Source: Peronospora farinosa
Lineage: Eukaryota; Oomycota; Peronosporomycetes; Peronosporales; Peronosporaceae
Length of the DNA: 64,000 nucleotides
Assembly: GCA_947646735.1 (NCBI GenBank)
Contig: CANTFK010000139.1
Span: forward strand, 1 to 64,000
Direction: 5' to 3'
The notes beneath the pieces are model-generated. The model was not told where the DNA came from and did not search any database. It saw nothing but the letters and a program-made list of their open reading frames with translations. Positions 1 through 10,557 of this stretch are shown one piece after another; position 1 is the first letter of the stretch; every line of letters begins with the position of its first letter. Position numbers and translations under genes: made by a program.

Positions 1-1097
1 AAAATTGCTGATGCGATCCCAACTCTCCACTGGCGCCCGGACGACCGACTAACGGAGGGGGTACCCCGATTCCGTATATAAAGCCTTCCTCACCTTGTGT
101 ACCCGTCGGTAGGGCGGTTTGCTCTCTTCTCGGTGGACTTGAGTCGATGTTGATCCTAATTGGGTTAGGGATAGGAGGTTTGGTTATCTTGTGGAAATCT
201 TCACAAGATAAACCGAGTACTTGGTGTGATATTCACAATCGATCACGGTTATCCAATAAAACGAAGCTTGAATCTTCTGACCACATGAGCAGAACCTTCT
301 GACCACTTTATTCTTCCTGCACTTGCTTCGTCTTGACCTATGTGTTTTATCTGCGTCCGATCGCAGTTGAGTTGTGTTGAGAGTTCTTGCAATCGCTGGC
401 CAAACAATCCAGGGATATGACTTGCGTAGTGTGTAGGCTTCCTCGAGACGTCGGGTGGCCAAAGAATCCAGCCCGGAAGAGAAGTCGACACGTGTATTAG
501 AAGTAAAATTGAACTCTGTTTTGTGTTAACCAATCAAAACTCGAAACCTACGATTCTGCCTATCTGTAGTCCAGGATCTATCACCACGTGTCACCCTTTC
601 AGGAAAAATCAGATCTCGATATGTGGTCCACCCCAAATGCCTTTGCCATCCCGATCCATCGGCGATCTTGCCTTATCCTTGGATCGCGATCCGAATCAGA
701 TCGCGTGTCAGCTCAGGATCGCGGTCGATCCATAATGCGTAATCCTTGTGAGTTGTATCGCGATCTAGGTCGGATCGCGGACCTACGTTGTATCGCGATT
801 CTGAGTCGGGTCGCGCTATACCTTGGATCGCGGTCCTGAGTCGGATCGCGCTTCTGAGTCGGATCGCAGTCTACCTTGGATCGCGTTCAGCCTTGGATGG
901 CGGTCCTGATTCGGATCGCGATTCTGAGTCGGATCGCGGTCTACCTTGGATCGCGGTTTACCTTGGATCGCGATTCTGAGTCGGATCGCGGTTCTGAGTC
1001 AGATCGCGCTTTCTGCACATTGGGTCGCGATCGATCCTCGATGTGTACTTGGATCGCGATCTACACTCCACGAAATTTGTTTATCCGCTCTTCCACA
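1..1097 (-). mobile_element. LTR of a Ty3/Gypsy element, inverted copy, cut by the left edge
   Basis: This is the reverse complement of the LTR at 1342-6552. It reads leftward from TGTGGAAGAG at 1097. Aligned to the LTR at 54178, only about 20 bases are missing at the window edge. It includes a short satellite stretch (about 670-1020) with GATCGCGATC cores and the conserved U5 (GGGGTACCCC near 60, TATATA near 76-81). It interrupts the Copia reading frame after codons for a DGNKAAIK motif. The adjoining CTTGA (1098-1102) would be its target duplication, but the partner lies outside the window. It may be a solo LTR or the 5' LTR of a further minus-strand element. Confidence 0.85.
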
Positions 1098-1341
1098 CTT
1101 GATTGCAGCCTTGTTGCCGTCAGCCACCGATAGTTCACCTTCGTCATGCTCCTTCAGCGCGGTAAACTTGGCCTTGTTGTTGAAAATGTGGTGAGTCGCT
1201 CCGCTGTCGACTACCCACATCCCTGGCATACTTTTGCCTGTTGATAGTCCAGCTTCCAGAGAGACTACGAACGCTACACGATCATCATCGTTGTCGTAGT
1301 TGTTTCGTCGCTGGATACTGTTTGCTCCGCGTCCACGGTTG
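1098..1341 (-). pseudogene. Ty1/Copia polyprotein fragment: end of gag linker and aspartic protease
   Basis: Read on the minus strand, this 244-bp piece encodes a Gly/Asn/Arg-rich linker and then [12 protein letters not shown], the active-site DSG motif of Copia proteases, followed by the ADGNK motif downstream of it. Its frame joins exactly to the Copia gag zinc knuckle at 19076 when the Gypsy element 1342-19075 and one copy of GTTG are removed. It therefore belongs to the same Copia copy as 19076-20120. It is cut on the left by the inverted LTR 1-1097; reverse transcriptase and integrase would lie beyond the window. Confidence 0.9.
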
Positions 1342-4300
1342 TGTGGAAGAGCGGCTAAACAAATTTCGTGGAGTGGAGATCGCGATCCAAGTTATGTGGA
1401 CCACACACCCAGGATCGGTCGCAATCCAAGGCTGAGCGCGATCCGACTCAGAGCGCGATCCGACTCAGAACCGCGATCCGACTCAGAACCGCGATCCGAG
1501 GCTGAACGCGATCCAAGGCTGAGCGCGATCCGACTCAGAATCGCGATCCGACTCAGAACCGCGATCCAAGACTGAGCGCGATCCAAGGTAAACCGCGATC
1601 CGACTCAGGACCGCGATCCAAGACTGAGCGCGATCCAAGGTAAACCGCGATCCGACTCAGAACCGCGATCCGAGGCCGAACGCGATCCAAGGCTGAGCGC
1701 GATCCGACTCAGAACCGCGATCCGAATCAGAACCGCGATCCAAAGCTGAGCGCGATCCGACTCAGAATCGCGATCCGACTCAGAACCGGATGAATAGAAC
1801 CGCGATCCGACTCAGAACCGCGATCCGAGGCTGAGCGCGATCCGACTCAGAATCGCGATCCGACTCAGAACCGCGATCCGAATCAGAACCGCGATCCGAA
1901 TCAGAACCGCGATCCGACTCAGAACCGCGATCCGAATCAGAACCGCGATCCGACTTAGAACCGCGATCCGAGGCTGAACGCGATCCAAGGCTGAGCGCGA
2001 TCCGACTCAGAACCTCGATCCGACTCAGAACCGCGATCCAAAGCTAAGCGCGATCCGACTCAGAATCGCGATCCGACTCAGAACCGCGATCCGAATCAGA
2101 ACCGCGATCCGACTCAGAACCGCGATCCGAACAGAACCGCGATCCAAGGCTGAACGCGATCCAAGGCTGAGCGCGATCCAAGGTAAACCGCGATCCGACT
2201 CAGAACCGCGATCCAAGACTGAGCGCGATCCAAGGTAAACCGCGATCCGACTCAGAACCGCGATCCAAGACTGAGCGCGATCCAAGGTAAACCGCGATCC
2301 GACTCAGAACCGCGATCCGAATCAGAACCGCGATCCGACTCAGAACCGCGATCCGAACAGAACCGCGATCCAAGGCTGAACGCGATCCAAGGCTGAGCGC
2401 GATCCAAGGTAAACCGCGATCCGACTCAGAACCGCGATCCAAGACTGAGCGCGATCCAAGGTAAACCGCGATCCGACTCAGAACCGCGATCCAAGACTGA
2501 GCGCGATCCAAGGTAAACCGCGATCCGACTCAGAACCGCGATCCGAGGCCGAGCGCGATCCAAGGCTGAGCGCGATCCGACTCAGAACCGCGATCCGAAT
2601 CAGAACCGCGATCCAAAGCTGAGCGCGATCCGACTCAGAATCGCGATCCGACTCAGAATCGCGATCCGACTCAGAACCTCGATCCGAACAGAACCGCGAT
2701 CCAAGGCTGAACGCGATCCTAGACTGAGCGCGATCCAAGGTAAACCGCGATCCGACTCAGAACCGCGATCCAAGACTGAGCGCGATCCAAGGTAAACCGC
2801 GATCCGACTCAGAACCGCGATCCAAGCTGCGCGATCCATACCGCGATCCGACTCAGCCGCGTCCGGCGCGCGATCCAAGCGGCGCGATCCACTCAAACCC
2901 ACCACAACCCACCACCACCCCAAACCCCACCCACCGAAAGCAGCGACCAAAACCGCACCACTCAGAACCGCATCCAGACAGCCATCCAAGAAACGCATCC
3001 GACAGAACGCATCCAAGACTGAACGCATCCAAGGTAAACCGCGATCCGACTCAGAACCGCGATCCGAGGCAACGCATCCAAGGCTAGCGCATCCGCTCAA
3101 ACCCGATCCGATCAGAACGCTAAAGCTGGCGCTCCGACTCAGAATCCACCGCTCAGAACGCACCGACTCAAAGATCCACCAAACCCGATCCACAGAACCG
3201 CGATCCAAGGCTGAACGCGATCAAGCTGAGCGCGATCCAAGGTAAACCGCGATCGACTCAGAACCGCGATCCAAGACTGAGCGCGATCCAAGGTAAACCG
3301 CGATCCGACTCAGAACCGCGATCCAAGACTGAGCGCGATCCAAGGTAAACCGCGATCCGACTCAGAACCGCGATGAGGCGAGGGATAAGGCTGAGGGATC
3401 CGACTCAGAACGGATGAATCAGAACCGATAAAGCAGATGACTAGAAGATCGACTAGAACGATCGAAAGAACGAAAGGTGAACGCGATCCAAGACTGAGCG
3501 CGATCCAAGGTAAACCGCGATCCGACTCAGAACCGCGATCCAAGACTGAGCGCGATCCAAGGTAAACCGCGATCCGACTCAGAACCGCGATCCAAGACTG
3601 AGCGCGATCCAAGGTAAACCGCGATCCGACTCAGAACCGCGATCCGAGGCCGAACGCGATCCAAGGCTGAGCGCGATCCGACTCAGAACCGCGATCCGAA
3701 TCAGAACCGCGATCCAAAGCTGAGCGCGATCCGACTCAGAATCGCGATCCGACTCAGAACCGCGATCCGAATCAGAACCGCGATCCGACTCAGAACCGCG
3801 ATCCGAGGCTGAGCGCGATCCGACTCAGAATCGCGATCCGACTCAGAACCGCGATCCGAATCAGAACCGCGATCCGAATCAGAACCGCGATCCGACTCAG
3901 AATCGCGATCCGAATCAGAACCGCGATCCGACTTAGAACCGCGATCCGAGGCTGAACGCGATCCAAGGCTGAGCGCGATCCGACTCAGAACCTCGATCCG
4001 ACTCAGAACCGCGATCCAAAGCTAAGCGCGATCCGACTCAGAATCGCGATCCGACTCAGAACCGCGATCCGAATCAGAACCGCGATCCGACTCAGAACCG
4101 CGATCCGAACAGAACCGCGATCCAAGGCTGAACGCGATCCAAGGCTGAGCGCGATCCAAGGTAAACCGCGATCCGACTCAGAACCGCGATCCAAGACTGA
4201 GCGCGATCCAAGGTAAACCGCGATCCGACTCAGAACCGCGATCCAAGACTGAGCGCGATCCAAGGTAAACCGCGATCCGACTCAGAACCGCGATCCGAGG

Positions 4301-6552
4301 CCGAGCGCGATCCAAGGCTGAGCGCGATCCGACTCAGAACCGCGATCCGAATCAGAACCGCGATCCAAAGCTGAGCGCGATCCGACTCAGAATCGCGATC
4401 CGACTCAGAATCGCGATCCGACTCAGAACCTCGATCCGAACAGAACCGCGATCCAAGGCTGAACGCGATCCTAGACTGAGCGCGATCCAAGGTAAACCGC
4501 GATCCGACTCAGAACCGCGATCCAAGACTGAGCGCGATCCAAGGTAAACCGCGATCCGACTCAGAACCGCGATCCAAGACTGAGCGCGATCCAAGGTAAA
4601 CCGCGATCCGACTTAGAACCGCGATCCAAGACTGAACGCGATCCAAGGCTGAGCGCGATCCGACTCAGAACCGCGATCCGAATCAGAACCGCGATCCAAA
4701 GCTGAGCGCGATCCGACTCAGAATCGCGATCCGACTCAGAATCGCGATCCGACTCAGAACCGCGATCCGAACAGAACCGCGATCCAAGGCTGAACGCGAT
4801 CCTAGACTGAGCGCGATCCAAGGTAAACCGCGATCCGACTCAGAACCGCGATCCAAGACTGAGCGCGATCCAAGGTAAACCGCGATCCGACTCAGAACCT
4901 CGATCCGACTCAGAACCGCGATCCGACTCAGAACCGCGATCCGACTCAGAACCGCGATCCGAGGCTGAACGCGATCCAAGGCTAAGCGCGATCCGACTCA
5001 GAACCGCGATCCGAATCAGAACGCGATCCAAGACTGAGCGCGATCCTAGACTGAGCGCGATCCAAGATGAACCGCGATCCGACTCAGAACCGCGATCCAA
5101 GACTGAGCGCGATCCAAGGTAAACCGCGATCCGACTCAGAACCGCGATCCAAGACTGAGCGCGATCCAAGGTAAACCGCGATCCGACTTAGAACCGCGAT
5201 CCAAGACTGAGCGCGATCCAAGGTAAACCGCGATCCGACTCAGAACCGCGATCCGAGGCCGAACGCGATCCAAGGCTGAGCGCGATCCGACTCAGAACCG
5301 CGATCCGAATCAGAACCGCGATCCAAAGCTGAGCGCGATCCGACTCAGAATCGCGATCCGACTCAGAATCGCGATCCGACTCAGAACCGCGATCCGAACA
5401 GAACCGCGATCCAAGGCTGAACGCGATCCTAGACTGAGCGCGATCCAAGGTAAACCGCGATCCGACTCAGAACCGCGATCCAAGACTGAGCGCGATCCAA
5501 GGTAAACCGCGATCCGACTCAGAACCGCGATCCAAAGCTGAGCGCGATCCGACTCAGAATCGCGATCCGACTCAGAACCGCGATCCGAACAGAACCGCGA
5601 TCGAAGGCTGAACGCGATCCAAGGCTGAGCGCGATCCAAGGTGAACCGCGATCCGACTCAGAACCGCGATCCAAGGCTGAACGCGATCCAAGGTAGACCG
5701 CGATCCGACTCGGAAGCGCGATCCGACTCGGAATCGCGATCCAACGTAGGTCCGCGATCCGACCTAGATCGCGATCCAACTCACAAGGATTACGCATTAT
5801 GGATCGACCGCGATCCTGAGCTGACACGCGATCTGATTCGGATCGCGATCCAAGGATAAGGCAAGATCGCCGATGGATCGGGATGGCAAAGGCATTTGGG
5901 GTGGACCACATATCGAGATCTGATTTTTCCTGAAAGGGTGACACGTGGTGATAGATCCGGGACTACAGATAGGCAGAATTGTAGGTTTCAAGTTCTGATT
6001 GGTTAACACTAAACAGAGTTCAATTTTACTTCTAATACACGTGTCGACTTCTCTTCCGGGCTGGATTCTTTGGCCACCCGACGTCTCGAAGAAGCCTACA
6101 CACTACGCAAGTCATATCCCTGGATTGTTTGGCCAGGGATTGCAAGAACTCTCAGCACAACTCAACTGCGATCGGACGCAGATAAAACACGTAGGGCAAG
6201 GCGAAGCAAGTGCAGGACGGATCAAGTGGTCAGAAGGTTCTGCTCATGTGGTCAGAAGATTCAAGCTTCGTTTTATTGGATAACCGTGATCGATTGGGAA
6301 GATCACACCAAGTACTCGGTTTATCTTGTGAAGGATCTCCACAAGATAACCAAACCTCCTATCCCTAACCCAATTAGGATCAACATCGACTCAAGTCCAC
6401 CGAGAAGAGAGCAAACCGCCCTACCGACGGGTACACAAGGTGAGGAAGGCTTTATACACGGAATCGGGGTACCCCCTCCGTTAGTCGGTCGTCCGGGCGC
6501 CAGTGGAGAGTTGGGATCGCATCAGCAATTTTGCGAATCCCACTCCACCACA
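1342..6552 (+). repeat. 5' LTR, expanded to 5.2 kb by a U3 satellite
   Basis: It starts TGTGGAAGAGCGGC and ends CTCCACCACA. The first about 70 bp and the last about 750 bp match the 3' LTR at 17668-19075. The middle, about 4.4 kb, is a short-unit satellite. Near the 3' end sits CTTTATACACGG (about 6448-6459), TATA-like and followed by GGGGTACCCC, so transcription probably starts about 80-90 bp before the LTR end. The LTR is about 3.8 kb longer than its 3' partner, a difference that must have arisen after insertion or by recombination. Confidence 0.88.
1412..5800 (+). repeat. 17-18-bp satellite array in LTR U3 with GCGATCC core
   Basis: Tandem units of 17-18 bp all begin GCGATCC. Main variants are GCGATCCGACTCAGAACC (18), GCGATCCGAATCAGAACC (18), GCGATCCAAGACTGAGC (17), GCGATCCAAGGCTGAGC (17) and GCGATCCAAGGTAAACC (17). 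Units are arranged in higher-order blocks: the stretch near 2025-2285 recurs at 4003-4263 (offset 1978), and 2478-2738 recurs at 4230-4490 (offset 1752), with near copies at 4561-4821 and 5188-5448. Long open frames in it translate to repeated RIAVLSRIA or [10 protein letters not shown] peptides, which are by-products of unit length. About 2820-3240 and 3370-3480 are irregular and may be assembly damage. Confidence 0.93.
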
Positions 6553-6571
6553 ATGGTGCGCGTGCCCGGAT
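6553..6571 (+). promoter_or_regulatory. tRNA primer-binding site overlapping the gag start codon
   Basis: Directly after the LTR end (CCACCACA) comes ATGGTGCGCGTGCCCGGAT. From 6554, TGGTGCGCGTGCCCGG reads as the complement of a tRNA 3' end: CCA tail, an A discriminator, acceptor strand CACGCGC, then a CCGGG T-stem strand. The same sequence adjoins the LTR in copy 2 (62759-62777). The A of the first base plus TGG makes the gag ATG. Which tRNA acts as primer cannot be decided from the window. Confidence 0.7.
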
Positions 6572-8857
6572 CTTCTGGTGACTCGGGATTTCACCGTGAG
6601 TCCCTGAGAGAAGATGTAAAGGTCAAAGTTGAACCTGGGATTGAAGCGTCAGCGGCAAAGGGACCACCGCAGACGTGTGAAGAAAAAAGATCCCCGGATC
6701 ATCAGCGTTTTGGGAGGGGCGCAGATGATTAGAAAACCAAAGAGGAAGATCAAGAAATTGATCTGGAAGAAATACCTCTACCCCCTCCCCAGGTCCTTTC
6801 GAGGACCCCTGCGGATCACGTTGCAAAACGCGATCCGCTGGATAAAAATCATTCGGTTAAAACCGAAGGAAACTTATCCAAAACCACTCCGAATTCGAAG
6901 AAGAAGAAGAATTCGAAGCCATCTCGAGTGAAGATGAAGGCGCCTGAATCGGATCATGATGATACCGACATGAAGCCAGCGCAGGAGGATGATAAGACGG
7001 AAGGGTGGAAACTGGATCAGTTGGAATGGTGTTATCATTGGAAGGAGCTTAAAGATCTGTTGTCAAGCGATCCAGATCTAAAGATTTTGAAACCGAAGTT
7101 AGTTGGATCGCTACGAGGAACAATTTCAGCTCCCATTCCGACACCGAACCAGCTGGAAGCGATCCGTCGGCTTATGGAGGTGCTCCAAAACGCTGGATTC
7201 ACCGCTGAGCTTTTGACGCACAGGTGCTGCTGGAATGCTATCATGATCGCGTGATCCAGGCAGGGCGATCTCTGTTTGCGAAGTTAGTTCCGCTAACTGG
7301 AGAATGCGATCCAGTAGACCAGGCGATCCAACCGATCGTAGATATTCCAAAAGGTTATCATACTGGATCGTCACAATATATGTCAGCGGAATCTGAAGGG
7401 GAGTCGGATGTCTCGATCAACATTCAGCGAATGTCACTTGGACCGGCTGGTGCAGCACACATTCGTAAACGACTTATACCGACCAAGGCCGAAGTGCAGT
7501 CGCCAACGACATCCGCAGCTGAAGATACGAATGTGAATGAATCAGGGCAGCTGCAGTCCTACTTTGAAGCTGCTATGAGGAAGTATGAACAGGACCAAGA
7601 TCGCATGATCGCTAGTCGATCCGCGATCTCCATAAATATCTCAAAAGTCGGTATCTCGGATGTGGACATGGAATCGGCCGGATCGCGTCAATCGCGATCC
7701 AATAATTACGATCCAGACGATTTGGGGTTGGAGGATCTACGACGGCCTCAAGTCGCAAGTGCAGGCACTATACCCAATGGTGGACTTGTCACCCAGCGAA
7801 TTCGAATGTCTGCGATCGCAGACCTGAAAGAATTCACAGGACGGGACAAGGACGAAGATCGGGCGAGAAGCTGGGTCAACAAGGCCAAGTCTGCATTCTT
7901 ACGCGATCAAGCCCCGGACGATGAAAAATGTCTAGTATTTGGTGATTTACTTACGGGGCCGGCACGAAATTGGTACATCCAGCTTAGCCGATCCACTCGG
8001 AATTCATGGAAGGCGTTGCTGGAAACCTTCATGATCCAGTATTGTGGATATGGTATGTCGGTCGGGAGACAATACTATCATGCGAAGAAGCGATCTGATG
8101 AAACGCCATTGGAATATTTGTATCGGCTGAATGTGGCCGCGATTCGAGCAAAAATCCCCATTCGGGAAGGATCGCCCTCAATTCGCTGAGAACATGTGGA
8201 GCATTTCATTGGTACACTTGATGATCGCGATCTGGCTAAGCAGTTGACGTTGTTACGCCTTGGAGACGCCGATGACATGGAGGAAACTCTGCGAACATAT
8301 CAACGTATGGAGGGAAGACAGTATCCGAGTGCAATGGGGCCAAGCAAATTTCGTCATCGATCGGCGTCGGCATCCACTCCGGCACCCTCGAAACCAACTC
8401 GTGCTGTGAGAGCGATTCGTCTGGAAGGCAGTAGCAGTGAGTCAGACTCGGATATTAGTGGATCGGACGCCGAAACAGTTCGACGTAACCTCTGTGTGGC
8501 CACAGTACCAGATCGCGTGAAGAAATATAGTGATCAACGCGCGGGATCGGACTATTTGGATCAAGATCGCGGTCCAGATCGATCTTGATCCAAATGGTCC
8601 GCAATCAGAAGGCTTGTACCCATTGTGGGTCGAAGAAACACGATGATCGTGGATGCTGGAAGAGACTAACGTGTCAGAAGTGTGGTCGTAAGGGACACCC
8701 TTCGGATAAGTGTTTTTACACCTGTTCCGCCTGCGGAGATGTTCATGAGAGTGTAAAGTGTCGAATGGAAGAATTCTACAACATGATACGCAAGTGGTAT
8801 GTTCCAACCAAGCATGCTGGAATGCTTCCGCCGAAGGCAGAGGAGATGTTAAACTAG
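6553..8857 (+). pseudogene. gag: Gypsy gag (capsid and three zinc knuckles), broken
   Basis: Starts at the ATG in the primer-binding site (MVRVPGSSG). A Lys/Asp/Glu-rich N-terminal region is followed by a capsid-like segment (about 7800-8330, with RARSWVNKAKSAFL and WYIQLS, as in Retrotrans_gag proteins). Three nucleocapsid knuckles end it: CTHCGSKKHDDRGC, CQKCGRKGHPSDKC and a shorter CSACGDVHESVKC (8616-8762). It ends at TAG 8855-8857. Damage seen by comparison with copy 2: TAG at 6730-6732, a one-base loss near 7207, TGA at 8187-8189 where copy 2 has CGA, and a frameshift near 8586. Gag would form the virus-like particle that packages element RNA. The LTR frame upstream is also open in phase, so an N-terminal extension into U5 is formally possible. 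Confidence 0.85.
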
Positions 8858-8900
8858 GACGCTCGCCAGGTTGGAATATGGTACGAGCCGAGCGTTCTAG
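8848..8900 (+). promoter_or_regulatory. Predicted gag-pol -1 ribosomal frameshift signal
   Basis: The gag frame reads ATG TTA AAC TAG, giving the heptamer G TTA AAC (8848-8854) abutting the gag stop. This is the X XXY YYZ-like site GUUAAAC. Slipping back one base gives CTA GGA CGC, which enters the pol frame. Downstream, CTAGGACGCTCG (8854-8865) can pair with CGAGCGTTCTAG (8889-8900), a 12-bp stem with one G-U pair around a 23-base loop. With the outer pairs melted by the ribosome the spacing suits a frameshift stimulator. Copy 2 keeps the heptamer and both arms. Confidence 0.8.
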
Positions 8901-10197
8901 GCTCTGCATTTATGCATTTGTGGAAAGAAGATTGACTGATCAAGGTGTTAACGCTTGGATCGACCCGATTAATGCATGTGAAGATTCAAAATTTCTGCGT
9001 TCAATATCAAGTGTCGTAAGAGTTGATGAATATGTCCGATCGCCTGCGAAAATGGAGCTCGACTTAGCACCAGGTGAATCACGGGGATATTGGAAATATC
9101 ATACCCCAGGAAAATGGTTCAAGCAAGCCAAGGCAACGGGAAAGATCAACAATGAAAAGGCGATTATGTTGTTTGATTCTGGAGCCGAAGTCTCGATCGT
9201 CGACGCCACCTTTGCTCGTAAGGTAGGATGTGTCATTGACGAGAGTCAGAGGCAAGAATGTGTTGGGATTGGTGAGAACACATACATGACGGATGGTCGT
9301 ACAAGAATCAAGATTACGCTGAATGGATCATTAGTCTACTATTTTGATGCTTGGGTTGGAGATCAAGTAGTTCAAGACGCGATCTTGGGTATGGATTTCA
9401 TGGTACCGGCTGGAATACGCCTGGATTTAGCCGATGGACCACTTTGTTTGCCTGATGAGGTCAGGATCCTTCTGAATGGACGAAGACCCCCTTATCGGGC
9501 GACCATACAAGCGATCACAATTCCAGATCAATATGTGGTGATTCCCGTGGGTAAATCGACCGAAGTGAAGATCGGAGTTAGTCCTCCTAAGGCCAAGATC
9601 TGGGTGAGGCGTGATCCAAAATGGGTGCCCACAGTGACTACGGGACCTGGTCGGATCAAGTACTTACAACTGAATAATATCGGCGATGAAGAAGTGACTT
9701 TAAGTCATGGATCGCCATTAGGTTGGTGGATGGTCGCTGATATGATACCTCGGTCCCCAGGATATGTTTCGGTAGGATCGCGTCGGTATAACGAATGGCA
9801 GACATTAGCGTTCGAAGCGACAACGGATCGGGAAGAAGAACCACCGGAAGAATATACCGGACCGCTAGTGGATCATCCTTCGTACCCTACACCGAAAAGG
9901 ATCTTAACACGCTCAAAAGAGGAAGCAGAAAAAAGTACCACGGAAACAGTGAAACTCGCATCACGATCAAATGATGAACGCAGTACAATAAGTGACGTCG
10001 GTGATAAAATTGTAGACGATAAGGGGATCAAGGACGAACATCAACGATCAGCACGATCGCCGTTTATGATTAATGTGATCAAAGGAACGCCAGAAGTCGA
10101 TCAAGTAAAGGATGTGCCAGTCAAAGAAGCTCGCACCAACGAGGGCATCGATTCAGAATTTATTGATCACTATATGAATCTTGTCAATCATGATTAT

Positions 10198-10557
10198 GGA
10201 GATCGCGATCCGACAATTACAGATCGCGATCCAGCAATCATTGAAAGTATTTCTGTGGATCGCGATCCTGCGATTATTGATGGTGTAGATCGCGATCCAG
10301 CAATTATGGAAAGTGTTTCTGTGGATCGCGATCCAACAAGTATTGATGGTGTAGATCGCGATCCAGCAATTATGGAAAGTGTTTCTGTGAATCGCGATCC
10401 TGGGACTATTGATGGTGTGGATCGCGACCTAGCAATTCTCGATCGTGATTCTGCGGATCGTGATCTGGCAATTATAGAGTTTAATTCTGTGGGTCGCGAT
10501 TCGGCAATTATCGATGTGTGTGTGGATCGCGATCCAGCAATAGAGAATCGCGATCCA
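10198..10557 (+). repeat. Coding minisatellite in pol spacer (DRDP repeats)
   Basis: About a dozen copies of GATCGCGATCC or close variants, spaced 20-60 bp apart, are translated as DRDPAII/DRDPTI units joined by short linkers (SISV, DGV, ESVSV). They lie between protease and RT. Copy 2 has an independently expanded version with another linker (DRDLDDPVVN). The shared part is the DNA palindrome rather than the peptide spacer. Confidence 0.85.

Noticed and set aside
2025..5639. Many open frames of 80-200 codons on the minus strand with repeated RIAVLSRIA/ESDRG peptides
   Set aside because: They arise because 17-18-bp satellite units rarely contain stops; all frames show similar peptides and they shift between frames with each 17-bp unit. 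Not genes.
1412..5800. CRISPR-like array
   Set aside because: Units are directly tandem with no unique spacers, and the host is a eukaryote.
6070..6552. LTR-encoded protein fused to gag
   Set aside because: The long frame is open only in this LTR; indels break it in the 3' LTR, and in copy 2 the gag-phase frame is interrupted further upstream in the LTR. A TATA-like box downstream of most of it also argues against translation. Only the last about 30 codons remain possible.
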